Source of the DNA: a virus
DNA length: 31,255 nt
IMG/VR virus record: IMGVR_UViG_3300029263_000025
Location: 1 to 31,255 of that record
Reading direction: 5' to 3' (one strand)
Positions 7,277 to 19,300 of the stretch are shown here, piece by piece (the stretch's first letter is position 1; every line of letters starts with the position of its first letter). The notes beneath the pieces were generated by a model. The model was not told the origin of the DNA. It made no database searches and was given only the letters and a program-made list of their open reading frames with translations. The position numbers and the translations under genes were made by a program.

Positions 7277-10239
7277 TGCGTATAGGTTCAGCTTTTCTCA
7301 AGGCACGCGACAATAAAGAAGACCGCGTACAGAAACGTCGCAGTGACAACATGGCGGCGTTCAACAGCTATGTGAAGACGCAGTCTGAGCTTGGCGTAGA
7401 AGCGTCAGTTCAAGACTTAGAGAAGATGAAGCAGAACCTTGCGGGCGGTGATTTCTTTTACGGAAAGCAGCTACCGTCATCGAACGTCATCGAAGAAACG
7501 TCATCTCGACTTGGGGCTATCAAAGCCGACAAAGAAGCAGAAGAAGCAAGGACGGTTCTGCAAAACGCGAACACAAAAGCGGATGGCATGCGAGCCTCTA
7601 TGGCAGGCTTTTTAGGCGCTAATCCTGACAACGCAGCGTGGTGGAACGCTAATAGTCAATCCGGCCCCTTAAAGGCCGTTGTTGATATGTATGGTGACAC
7701 GCAGGCTAAAGTATATCTGAAAAACTTAAATGACCGAGGGGTCGCTGAGTACATACGAGACTTTGACCTGAGTAGCTACAAGACAATTGATGGCATTGAA
7801 GCCGCTGTCTCAGCCGCCCCAGCGTGGCAGCAGCCAAAGATCAAGGCTTATTTGAAAAGCAATTTGCAGCAATGGACTAATACTGAACGCAACAATGGGA
7901 AAAACGCCGCTCAAACCGCCCTGCCAGGAATTGTGAAAAACGCGCTCACCGAAGATGCCGCTGTCACAGCCGCACTTGCAGCGGGCAAACTTGGCATGTC
8001 AGACGACGCGACCACAAATTATGCGTGGCGCGACGCCATTACCCAACAAGCAAAAGCGGCGTTCGCCTTAAGGCTGAAGCCAAGATTTACGAAAGCGCAA
8101 GGCATCGCGTCTGGTCAGAATGATAAGAATTTGTTTACGAACAAGGCAGCTCGCGATTTGGCGGTTAATAAAATACTGGCAGATGCAGAAATTTTAGATG
8201 ACGGTAGCAAAGAAGTAGACGATCTTAAGACGCAGCTAAATAACACCCTCAAGACCAACGCATCGGTTGCTAATACAGCTTTCGAAGACGCAACAATTAC
8301 AGCATTAGAAGCGAAAATTGCTCTACTACCACCCTCCACGCTAGACCACTTAACCGCCGAAGATGACCCGCAAAAAAAGGTGATGGAACTTATAACAAGT
8401 ATGGGCTTAGACCTTACTGGCACGCGCTGGGTTGATCCGAATGGCCAGCCCACTCCGTTCTTCAAGATAATTCAAAATAAAGTCTTGGCACAGATAACGC
8501 CCAAAATTGCACGCGGCCTTGTGCTGGCAAACGACGTAGACGAAGCCAACATAGAATTAGAAATTTTCGGTGGCGTTGCGAATGGAAAGGGCCAGTCTGC
8601 GGCAATCGCAGAATACATAAACATGCCACAAGACGCCGACCGTATGGGCAAGCTATTCACGGAAGTGAACCGCATACGTGTAGAGAATGATAAGCCTCCG
8701 TTTAAGTCGATAGAACTTGCCCAAGGTGACGAGGTAGACGACGGATGGACCGCAGTCTGGAAACAGCTTTCAGATCGGATTGGTTTGTCTCAAACCACTC
8801 TCTACAACACACGACGAGATGCAGCCGTCAAAACCGCCGACGCCCAAATATTAGAAGCACAGGAAACCGCTCAAGGATTGATCGGCAATTTGATAAATGA
8901 CAACGATAAGGAAAGCCCCGAATTTAAGGCTTTGAACTACGTCGTGGGGAAGTTTTTTCTACCCCAAGGCGAACAAGAGTTGAGCGCAATATACCAACAA
9001 GTTATGGATGTCATCCGAACTGAGGGCTTAACTTTCGATGATGTGGATGAAGGTGTAGAAGCTAGATACCGAATAAGCCAAGTTGTTAAAAGTTTAAACG
9101 TACTGACTAAGGCCAGTGGGCAGGCTAGATTTCGTGCAGCACTATTGAGAAAAGCCGTAGACGGCATTGTGAAGCCCGGAAGCTCTCTAACAGCTTGGGC
9201 CACAACGAACATAGACGGCTTGGACGACAAACAAATGAGGTTCACGCTCGACATGGAGGCGCTGACCCTCGACGCTGACCCCTTAATCATAGCGCAAAAG
9301 CAGAAATTATTAGATAAAGCGATAAAGAATTGGGACGCTCTTAAGATAGCCTTGGCCGCAAGCGCAGAGACACCACAGGTGGGCGGTGTGTTAGCTAACC
9401 CTGAGAAGCATGCAGCGGAGCTTACCCAAGTTTATAAGGATATTGACGAAAAGATTAAAACGCTCAAAAACACAAAGCCGACGGGAACGCCGACGTTCTT
9501 TAACCGCGACCCAGCGTCGAACCGTTTCGAGGTAAGAGAAGGTTTAGGGGACAGTGCAGAACAAATCGGTTTCAAAATGTTCACACTGTATAAGCGCGAC
9601 TTAGAAGGCGGGTTTGTAATCGACACGGCGGCTACTTTGGCGAAGTACCCAAATGGCGCACCCGCAGCGGTCGGACCAGACGGCGGTCCAACCACCAGCG
9701 CCCAGCCACCTATCATATCGCCGGAAGACAACGCCGACCCCGTGCGGTTCGCCTCACCACTAGCCGCCGAGCCACTTTATAGCAATATTGTAGACCCTTA
9801 TCGCACACTCGACGGCAAAAGTGCGCCCCGATTTATGAACCCTACTGGCGCAGCCACATTGAAAACGGTGAAGGTTAATGCGAAATTCTCAACTGGCAGG
9901 GTGCGTGCGTTAATAAACACCAAGTTCGAAACTGTTTCGGATGAAGATAAGCCAGTCGTTTCAGCTATTTTGAGGAGCGAGGCTTTTGCAAGATATCTCA
10001 CTAAGAACGATGGTAGTAAGGGGGCCATGTTCGGTGTGTGGGATGGGTACAATGGCAATAGCCTAGAAACCATGTTTGCTAACCCAAGACAGTTCCTAGA
10101 AAATATGGCTAATCTTGACCTAGAGAGCGTGGCAAAGGGGGACAGGTATGAAGCAAATCAACTATGGAAACCCACCGCAGATGAAGCAAAAAAACTATTA
10201 GCGGCTATCTCAGCCTACGAGGAAGATATGTTCGACTAG
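7276..10239 (+). CDS. Large putative internal virion protein, 987 aa
   Basis: A long, soluble, largely helical protein placed where podophages carry the gp15-like inner-core ejection protein. ATG shares a base with the upstream stop (TAATG). Residues about 1-90 are charged and coiled-coil-like. Long Ala/Lys/Asp helices follow. A Gly/Pro/Ala linker (GPDGGPTTSAQPPIISPE) lies near 800-818 and separates a C-terminal domain of about 165 residues containing FARYLTKNDGSKGAMFGVWD. No transglycosylase catalytic pattern was convincing. It ends with an amber TAG that lies in the same frame as the downstream giant gene. Function in DNA ejection is inferred from size and neighbours. Confidence 0.6.
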   Translation: MRIGSAFLKARDNKEDRVQKRRSDNMAAFNSYVKTQSELGVEASVQDLEKMKQNLAGGDFFYGKQLPSSNVIEETSSRLGAIKADKEAEEARTVLQNANTKADGMRASMAGFLGANPDNAAWWNANSQSGPLKAVVDMYGDTQAKVYLKNLNDRGVAEYIRDFDLSSYKTIDGIEAAVSAAPAWQQPKIKAYLKSNLQQWTNTERNNGKNAAQTALPGIVKNALTEDAAVTAALAAGKLGMSDDATTNYAWRDAITQQAKAAFALRLKPRFTKAQGIASGQNDKNLFTNKAARDLAVNKILADAEILDDGSKEVDDLKTQLNNTLKTNASVANTAFEDATITALEAKIALLPPSTLDHLTAEDDPQKKVMELITSMGLDLTGTRWVDPNGQPTPFFKIIQNKVLAQITPKIARGLVLANDVDEANIELEIFGGVANGKGQSAAIAEYINMPQDADRMGKLFTEVNRIRVENDKPPFKSIELAQGDEVDDGWTAVWKQLSDRIGLSQTTLYNTRRDAAVKTADAQILEAQETAQGLIGNLINDNDKESPEFKALNYVVGKFFLPQGEQELSAIYQQVMDVIRTEGLTFDDVDEGVEARYRISQVVKSLNVLTKASGQARFRAALLRKAVDGIVKPGSSLTAWATTNIDGLDDKQMRFTLDMEALTLDADPLIIAQKQKLLDKAIKNWDALKIALAASAETPQVGGVLANPEKHAAELTQVYKDIDEKIKTLKNTKPTGTPTFFNRDPASNRFEVREGLGDSAEQIGFKMFTLYKRDLEGGFVIDTAATLAKYPNGAPAAVGPDGGPTTSAQPPIISPEDNADPVRFASPLAAEPLYSNIVDPYRTLDGKSAPRFMNPTGAATLKTVKVNAKFSTGRVRALINTKFETVSDEDKPVVSAILRSEAFARYLTKNDGSKGAMFGVWDGYNGNSLETMFANPRQFLENMANLDLESVAKGDRYEANQLWKPTADEAKKLLAAISAYEEDMFD

Positions 10240-10240
10240 C

Positions 10241-10269
10241 GGGGTCTGAAGGGGTACGACTTAGACCCC
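10241..10269 (+). promoter_or_regulatory. Inverted repeat upstream of giant gene
   Basis: GGGGTCT at 10241-10247 pairs perfectly with AGACCCC at 10263-10269 across a 15-nt loop. The loop contains AGGGGT, which could instead pair with ACCCCT at 10265-10270, so two exclusive stems are possible. No T-tract follows, so it is not a standard terminator. RNA processing or translation control are possibilities. Confidence 0.5.
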
Positions 10270-10284
10270 TCACGACGATATGAT

Positions 10285-10311
10285 GTTTCCAACGTAGCGC
10301 GGAAACTGGAG
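10285..10311 (+). promoter_or_regulatory. Hairpin plus Shine-Dalgarno for the giant gene
   Basis: GTTTCC (10285-10290) pairs with GGAAAC (10301-10306), directly followed by TGGAG (10307-10311), which lies 9 nt before the GTG at 10321. This decides the GTG start even though the frame is open back to the upstream TAG. Confidence 0.6.
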
Positions 10312-10320
10312 TACCGTCTT

Positions 10321-13300
10321 GTGAGCAATGAAATTGACGCCATCCTTAGCAATATGGATGATGACGTTTCTGACAACGGGTCAGGAATGGGAACTAACAG
10401 CGGGCTTGGGTACGCAGCCAACTTAAACAAAGCAAACGCCAAGAATGTTTTTGCGCGGCAAGACTTTGTTCAGGACATTTACGACTACTACTACGAAAGG
10501 GACGGAAAGTCTTTTAGTGGTATCGACGAAGCAAAAGATTACTTCATGGAAGACCGCCGCTGGCGCAACATGAACCTCGTATCCATTGGCCGCGACTTAG
10601 TTGACGCTAATAATCAGTCTGATCAGCAGGGCAAAAGACTTGCACGACTACAGACTACCTTCGACGCCATGCCAAACTTCTACGAGGATGGTGGGGATGG
10701 CTGGAAAGGTTTTGCTACAAACGCTTTGGCAGTAGTGGCAGACCCAATAAATCTGATTGGTTTCGGTTCTGGTGGTGTGGCCGCAAGAGCGGCAGCGGCG
10801 GGCGTAATAGCAGGCGGCGGTAGGCAAGTCTTACAGCAGTCGGGCATGGCGGCGGTGCGAGGCACAGCATCAAGGGAAGCCTTGAAGGCGGGCATATTCA
10901 AAGGTGCATTGTACGAGGGCGGCGTGTCTGGTTTGGCCGAGGGCGTGCTAGACGTAGGGATACAAGCACGTAACACAGAGTTAGGATTACAAGACGGCTA
11001 CAGCTTGAAGCAAGGCGCTGTTGCGGTAGCTGGCGGCACGGTAATAGGCGGGGCTATGGGTGGTGCGCTTGGTGGTTTAGCCGCCAAGGTACGAAACCCC
11101 TTTTCAGACGGCATGAGCCAAACAGACCGTGGCATCCAAGACGGCAGAAACAGGGTAATGGACGCCGAGATGGACGCCGCAAACGCGGATAACATCGCAC
11201 TAGATGAGGCAAACGCAAACGCAGACACGGGCGAAACAGCCCAAGAGAGTTTCACTCGGCGCATTGGCGAGACACGGGCAGCGGTCAATCAAAGAACGAA
11301 CCTAAGTCGTGCGTCTGCGGCAGAAGGCGAACGATCAGCCAACGAACAGCGTACAGAGACAGGCCCATATGACACGCAAGACACGGATGGCGTCAATGCA
11401 GGCCAACTGACCGAAGACGACACTCTCGACTTAGCGGCTCAGAATGTTCAAAGCATGGATGAGTTGGCTCGCAAAGCGGAGCTAGACGCAACAACGGAAA
11501 CCGACTTAAACAAACGTAACGCTCTTAATGAACGTGCGGTGAAGCTACGTCGGGCGTCCGAGGCTCTGCATGGCAAGCTGGAAAGGTATCTCAGCCCCGA
11601 CGAGGTCACTAGCACTGAGCTAGTTCAAGAGATACTGCAAATTACAGACCAGAGCGATCTGCTAATAAAAATTGGCAACGACCCTGATGCGCCTCAACCG
11701 ACAGGTAATACGGGTGGCGGTACTGCTAGAAACCTGACTGGTGCAGAGGCCGACGCCGACGCCGACGTAGCTAACAATGCTGGCGCAAGACCAGGGGATG
11801 GCGGCAATCTAACTGGCGATGAGGCCGGAGATTTCAGCGACCCTCAAAACTTTACAGGTGGCGATAATCGCATGGGGCCAAATCGGCCTGAAACCGCGCT
11901 GGTTCCTGAAACTGGGCCTGAGTTATCTCAACCTGACCAAGAGTTTAAAGATCGACTTGAGGAAAGTAAGGTTATCGACACAAGGCTTGAAACAGACGTT
12001 GCAAGTCTCAATGAAGAATTAGTCGGTGAACGGCAGAAGTTTGAGACTGACAGTCCCCTCATTGGCGAAGAACCAGATATCACGGAAATACTTAAAGCTG
12101 GCGACATTGCCGAAGTCGGTGAAGCCGCCGACGCCATGAAAGTACGTCTGTCTGGTGTGGCGCAGCAGAATGGCGTGGACATATCAGGCATACCAGACAT
12201 GGAAAACTCTGGTGGCAAGGTTATTGTCGAGCGACTTAACGCGAAGCGTGCAGAATTACGAAGTGTCCAGCAAGCCAGAATAACTGAACTGGAAGCTAAG
12301 ATCGACCAGACTGAGTTACGGCGTGCTGACAACAGTAGGATAAGAGACACTGAAAAAGTAGATTACGAAAAGGCAGTTGTGGAGCGGGACGCCCGACTAG
12401 CCCAAGAAGAATTAGACAGGGAAGTTACACGGACCCTTGAGAAGCAGCGCAAAGAAGCAGTAGTAGAGCAAGCCGCAGCCGACGCACGCAATCCGTCTTT
12501 AGTCTTTGAAACGCTCAACAGTAAGTCTGATACGGTTGAATACCTAAAGTCGATAGGTGTTAGCGAAGAAGATATGAAGCCGCTTACTAATCTCGACGCT
12601 CGGACCAACAGGCCAGCGCGACAAGAAGCATTTGTCAAAATCTGGAACGAACGAATGGGCCAAGAGTTGATGGTTCAGTACGCCACTTCCCGCATGGGTG
12701 ATAATGGCCCTATCGACAGTTTCTACAACACTGACGTTTTGCCTGATAGTACCATGACCTTTTTTGAGGCCATTCTAGTCGAGCAGGGTTTTGATCCAGA
12801 CTTACGCGCAGCAGCGTTAGCCTCTCACAACAAGATATTGGATAACCCCAAAGACCTTAACGACAAAGTCTTGGAATTACATACTTCACCTGAACATATA
12901 AATAGCCCCGAACTTTTCTTTGAGGCAGCAAAAGAACGGTTTGGCAATGCGTATGCCGAGAGGCTCGCCGTGCATCTTCACGATGACATTATTAACGCCC
13001 CAATCGCCAAACTCGATAGCTACACTTACAAGCAAGATGGGATAAACGCGACGTTACCGCCAAGGGACATGGCCAGCCCGTCTGGCGAGCCGCTTTACGG
13101 TATGAAGGTAGCGGGCGCAGAAAGAACACTGCCCTCTGGCAACCTCTCGACGGAGCCGAACGCTAACCGAGATGGGCGCGTAAAAGAAATCGAAGCGGTT
13201 ATGTCCGACGCTATAAACAAAGAGCTTATGGCTTTGAAAGAGCGTGCAAGAAAGACTGCGCTCTTGGCTGGCATAACCGAAGAACAGGCAGACGCCGCCG

Positions 13301-16300
13301 CCACAAGAATTTACTACGACAAGATAGACAAGATGGTGGCTGACCGCGAAGGGTTCTTGGAGCGCAACGATGCGTTCCTTGATGGCCAGATGAAAACAGT
13401 CGCTAGTAGCATTTTAGAGATGAAGTCGGCGCGAGATGCTTACAACAAGACCCGTTCCGACTTGCCTAAAAAGTTTAATAGCAACCTTACTTCTGAGGAA
13501 GTTATTGTCCAAGAGCTTGATAGCAATGGCGAGTTAGTCGATCTGGATAAGATTAGATACACCTTAACACAGAGCGCGAAGCCGACCATTGAAGAAAGTG
13601 CTCTTTTGAACGCGCACTTCAAAAGCCTTGAGGCTCTAAGGGAGACTAAGCGTCGTTACTCAAGCACGGCTAAGTACAACGTCGTTATGAAAAACAATAA
13701 TGTTCTCCCTATCGGCCAGCTTATTATGGAAGCTGAGAACGAAATACTGACGTTAAAAAGCAAGAAGCAAACCAGCATAAAAATTATCGCGCCTAAAGAT
13801 CGTTCGTCGAAAGACATCAGCGTGGGTTTTGACGCAGGCTTGGCAGACTTCATAGGTCGATCACAAAACCGAAAGGGTGACGGCACATACGAGGTGAAAA
13901 ACAAAGTTCAGGCTATCCTTAAAGGCTCTAACATCAATGGGTACGAGGGAAAGTTGTTCCGCAGAGGGCAGAAACTTGCTGACAATGGCCGATACGAGCA
14001 ACGAACTGCGACCGCAAATGCAATCGACGAAATGCAAGCCTCTCGCATAGCGGCAGGCACGCAGCAGAGAGTGAGAGATGAAATAGAGGCCGAGCGTAAT
14101 AAGCCACGGGTCACAGAATTAGACTTTCATATTAAAAAGATCGACGCTCTCAATTCTAAAATCTATCAGGTCACTAAGAACAGAGGGTCTAACAAGCCAA
14201 TCAAGTATGATGGCAAAATAGTAACGATTGAAGAACTAACCGACTTGCGTAACTCAGCTATGAGCAAGGCTAGAGCAGAAGTTGTAAACTCATTTGACAT
14301 GGGTCCGAGTGGAAGCGTCCTGACTGGCCTAAAAGCCGAGAGAGCACGACTAACGAGCAACACGCAAAAGGGCATGCTTGGCAACCAAGCCGAGGAGTAC
14401 AACAAAAACCGTGCTCGCAACATCATGCTCAGTACATGGAACCAGATCAGGCGTGAACTGAACGATCCAAAAACGTCCGATGATCGGGTGCGACTACTGC
14501 AAACAATGACCCGCGACTTGAAACGTATGGGCAATGTTCAAAAGCAGAACGGCAAGCCTTACGATGAGAAGCTGGCAGAGAGAATTGCCACGTTCGCAAC
14601 GAAGAAGGAAGCCGCTGGTCGCAGGGCCGAGGCCGCTTACAAACGTGATGTCGAGGCTGGCATGTACGACTATGAGAACAGCAGTTACGGTGAAGGCGCA
14701 GACCGCTTTGAACCCGAAGACTTGGGCGTAGCAGATGCTTACGCCGAACAATTAGCCCGACGCGATATGGGCGAATATAAGGTTGATGAAAGCGCGACTG
14801 AGAATATGTTGTTTGGCGACAACTTACCGCCCCAGTTAAAAGACGAGGTTTTACAAGCCGCCAACCAGAAAAAAGTAGCCGAGGTAGCACGCCTAGACGG
14901 CCTAGCAGAGTACACTTTACTCTCAGCAAGGGCGCACCGAGGGGAGATTTCAGGAGATGAGCTGGTCGCTGCAATAGGCCGACTTAACCAAGAGATCAAA
15001 CGCCGAGCAGAGGCAGCGCCAGAAGAAGTAACAGTCGCGGGGCGCAAGCACGCAATAGAAGTAGCGTCTACGACTAAGGGTGTGGAAGTAGATATAAACA
15101 ACGACATCTCTTACTCTCGACCAGAAGGCAGCAAGATCGTCACAATAAAAATTGACGACGTAAAGCTGGGAGAAGCTATAGAAAAACCCGATGGCGGCTT
15201 TTCTATCATGCACCCCGATGGCCAGCGAATAAATTTTAAAAAATTTGGGCCGCTCAAGAAGTCTCTTGTTCAAATATTTAACAGGCAGATTGATGGCATC
15301 CAAGAAAAGTCTGGCAACACGCGCTTTTCAGTTAAGGAAAATGCGAAGGGCATCCCGCACGTACAGAAAGACCCCTCTCAGACTGCGACTTACAAGACTG
15401 ATCCACCTATCCCAGTCGCAAAAAACGTAGCCGCACCAGACGTAAACATAAAGCCAGAAGCCGACGCTAATGATCCGACCACTTGGAGCGGCTTAGACTT
15501 TGAAGATATGCCCGCTGGCCGTAAGCTGGCGATACAGTTCTTAGGCGATGGCCCGTTAGTGAAGCGGCAAGTCGTGCGTATGGATAACGAGAAATCCCCT
15601 CAATCAATTAGGGAAATGCTTGGGACAAGTGGCGACGTGCCATACGTCATTGGCCATGTGCAGTCTGGTGGCCCGAAGGCAGCAAGCCAAGAAACTTTCT
15701 TCCCGATGGACCCAGAGAGCATCTTTATCGACCAGCGTGGCGTTGAGGTTGTTGGGCTAGACGTGCCAGAAGGCAAGCGTGGGTTGTCTGGAAATTCACA
15801 GAGCCGACGTAAGCGTGAAAACAGGGCGTCTGACTTAAGCAAGGTCCAAGGTAACAAGCTCAAGATAGCAGAGGACGATCAAGCGTTCTTTGCAGAAATG
15901 GGCGCAGAGCTAAACACGGTAAACGATTTAGTCCTCCACATCGAAAAGCTAGAGACTGCCGATTGGCAGGGCGAAATACGATCCTTAAAGGGGTTAAAGA
16001 AGTACGCGACCGCACGTTCAGCAGCGGCACGCATACTCAAGGCAAACGTACCAAACGGCATTAAGAAGCCTACGACTACCACAGCCAAGGCGAACGAAAC
16101 TCTACGGACTATGTTCGATGGCTACCCACAGGCAGAAGTCCAAACAGCGGTAGACTTTATTGAAAGAGTGGCGCTTTTGAACGGTGGGGTTGCGCCGAAA
16201 ATGCGAGCAGGCGATAGCCCGCTATTCGACGTAAACACAAATGAGATCCAAATCGACGTAGCGAGCGGTTCAAAGACTGGTGAAGTAAGAAGCACCCCTA

Positions 16301-19300
16301 TGTCTATGGAGCTAGTGCATGAGATGGGCCACTGGGTCTATGACAACCTTCTCGACGAAGGTGATCGTCAAAAGTTCTGGTCGTCTATGGAAAAATACTA
16401 CGATGATAACGGCACCCTTAACTTCAAAGACTTAGAGCGTGGCTTGGTAGACCCGAAGTTTATCAGCAATTCCGCGTCTAACCCGCAAGAGTTTTTCGCC
16501 AACCAGTTTCTAGGGTTTGCGATGCAGACTGACGCGGTTCGCGTGCCGGGTTCCGCTTTGCACCAAGTCTTTGCGAAAGTAAGCAAGATTGGCGCTGATC
16601 TTTTGAACTGGTTGCTAGGTCGTGAGACATTTCAGATCGACAGCGACTTGTATCAAATCTTCCAGAAGCACATGCCGCAAGATGTAATCGACCCTGAGAC
16701 TAATCTGCCCACAGCGCAGCCCTCTATGTTCGGACACCTAGAAGCACTTGGCCGTGAACACGGTAATGATGGCTCAATCACCGTTGGTTCGGGCATGATG
16801 AAGCCAGCAGAATTTGCGGGCAAACAAATGCGCGTCTTAGACACACGTATCCGCGAGCTTCACGCAGCAAAACGCGCCTACCCCACAGGTCTTGGTGACA
16901 GCATGTCTCTGGCAATCGACTTAGAGCGCATAGCCAAGGAGACTTACGGTGAATATGGCGGGGCAAAGGGCCAGCCGTTCCATAAGAAAATCCCAGGAGC
17001 ACCTGAGAGCGGTAAAGCTCGGATAATGGCGCTCGACGAAACCGTTTCACGCGAGCCAATCATTCAAGCCCAGTACGCAATCCATACATTCCTCAGAAAA
17101 CTACGTGCAGAGGAAGCTGACCACAAATTCTCTACCATGCTAGGCGGCATGTCTACCAAAGACAAAGCAGCACAAGAAGCGATTATCTCTGAGATGACGG
17201 GTATGGGGGAACGAAACCAGCAGGCGATGTACGAGCGGCTGCTGACAGATAGCAAGTCGGCCTACGAAGGTCTTGATGAAGCTATCGTCGATCACTTGCA
17301 CCGCCTGTCTACTGACTTGCAGATCGCGCTACAGGGAGCGGTCAAGGAATACACGGGGATGTTCCAGAGAACTATGCCGTTCACGGAACGCAAGCGCATA
17401 GCGATAGACGAATACACAGGTGCGGCATACGTCGAGACAGATAGCCCGAAGACAGGTCGGTACAAAAAAGCGGCTCGCAAACTAGCGCGGCAAGAGCTTG
17501 CACTGTCTCAGTCTGTAAACGAAGTCGTGAGCAAGATGTCTAGCTCTGGGATTGATTGGCGCACGGTGTCTGAGAAGGATATTATCTCAGCAGCACAAGG
17601 CAGAAAAAAAGAACTAATCACAATTTCCGAACAAAGACATGAACTTGCTAGGGCGGTTTCCGCAGAGGGGGCAGAAGACTTAGGCGCGAAAGCCACAGCC
17701 TTTAACCAACTCAAGGCCAGCGAGACACACAAGTCTTTTGACTTGCCTGCTATCTTAAACCGTCTGGAAAACGGCAGCGATACACAGCGAAGACTTCTTG
17801 AAATCTTTAGAAGTGATCGCCAAGACCATAAAAACCATATGTTGAAGATTATTTCTGAGACAGACCTTGAGGACACCCACGACTTAATCATAGCTGGCCG
17901 TCATTATGGTGCGGAACTTCCAGATGCACCAAGCGCCGTTTCAACTGAGCCTATGTCTGGTGCGGTAAGCCAGTTCACAAGCTCTATCAGCGTGAGGGGT
18001 AAGGACAAAAGCCAGCAAGCGATGGCGCAAGACTTGTTCACAAAGATGACAAGAATGATAAAGGGCTTTGAAGACCCCAGCGTCAAGATTGATGACGATA
18101 TCTTTATGACCGCATACGACGTGGCGATGATAAGGAACGATCCAAACGCGCTGGACGCTGACGACATAGACATGGCCTCACCAGTTGGCGAAGCATGGGA
18201 TGATGCGCGAGATGCGATGCGTGACATGGCTGACAACGTGATAGCGATCAACAAGCTACGCGAAAAGTTCCCGTCCGAGCTAAGTGGCACTATGGAGCAA
18301 TCCGCTAAGTACGATGCTGAGATTATGAAGTACCGTAAGCCTTTGTTCGACTATCTGTATGACTTCACTTACGCACTACAGACAGGAACAGACCAGCGGG
18401 CGATCAAAGGATTGGACGCAGCAGGCGTAGAGCAAATGAAGGCAAAGTTTGCACGCATGACTACAATAGATTTCACCACGACTGATGCGTTTACAGTTAA
18501 AGGTGGGTCTACCGAGGCTAACGCTTCACTCAGAAAGATGATCGACGAAGCCGTGCAGATATTGGACGGCATCCTGTTCCAGCCACAATCATCAGCAGAC
18601 CGATTGATGGAAACCCGACGCATGGGTACTGCCGACTTGCACAGGGCAGAGCGTGACAAGCACGCTATCTTGGGAATGGTTAGAGGTGCTGACGGCCAAG
18701 CCTTGGTACACCCATCGGTCGCGAGTAAGTATGCAGATGCCTACCTAGACACTATCGGTGACAGACTTGACGGCTCTGCAAGAGACTTGACTGGCGCTGG
18801 CCCAAAGGCTGACTTAAAAAATCGCCTGAAATTCAACGTGTCGTCTGACCAAAATGTTCGGGGTGTTACATCCACACCGAATGGTCAGTACGGAGATGGC
18901 GTTTATCTCAAGAGCATTAAGCACGTAGATAAAGGTTTCGACGTAGTAGAAGTTAAGCGGGCAGCGGATGAGGCCGCAAGTTCTTCCAGACTTAACTCCA
19001 ACCAGAAGAAAGAGTTAGATTTCTCGGTCAACTCAACGATTTGGTTGCGTGAAGCTATCAGAGATTTAAACAATAAACTCGATACATCCTTTGATGAGAA
19101 GCAGCTTTTAGAGAGGCTGTTAAAAATGGATCGAACTCACTGGGGTGTAATCGACGACATAACAAATGGCCGTATGAAGGACCAGAAAGTAGCGCCCGTA
19201 TTTGCAAGGGTACGCGCACCGCTCGACCTCACAAGCAACACTCAGTATTCTTTGAATGGCGAGACAGACGGGACGATGCGCCATTTCATAATGAAGCTGG

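Noticed and set aside
10250-10280. T7-like phage promoter (TACGACT stretch before the giant gene)
   Set aside because: Only a seven-base match to a T7 promoter, no second copy in the window and no phage RNA polymerase seen; the bases are better explained as part of an inverted repeat.
14447-14974. 175-codon minus-strand frame within the giant gene
   Set aside because: Cys/Arg-rich shadow translation with no RBS, opposite a clearly coding frame.
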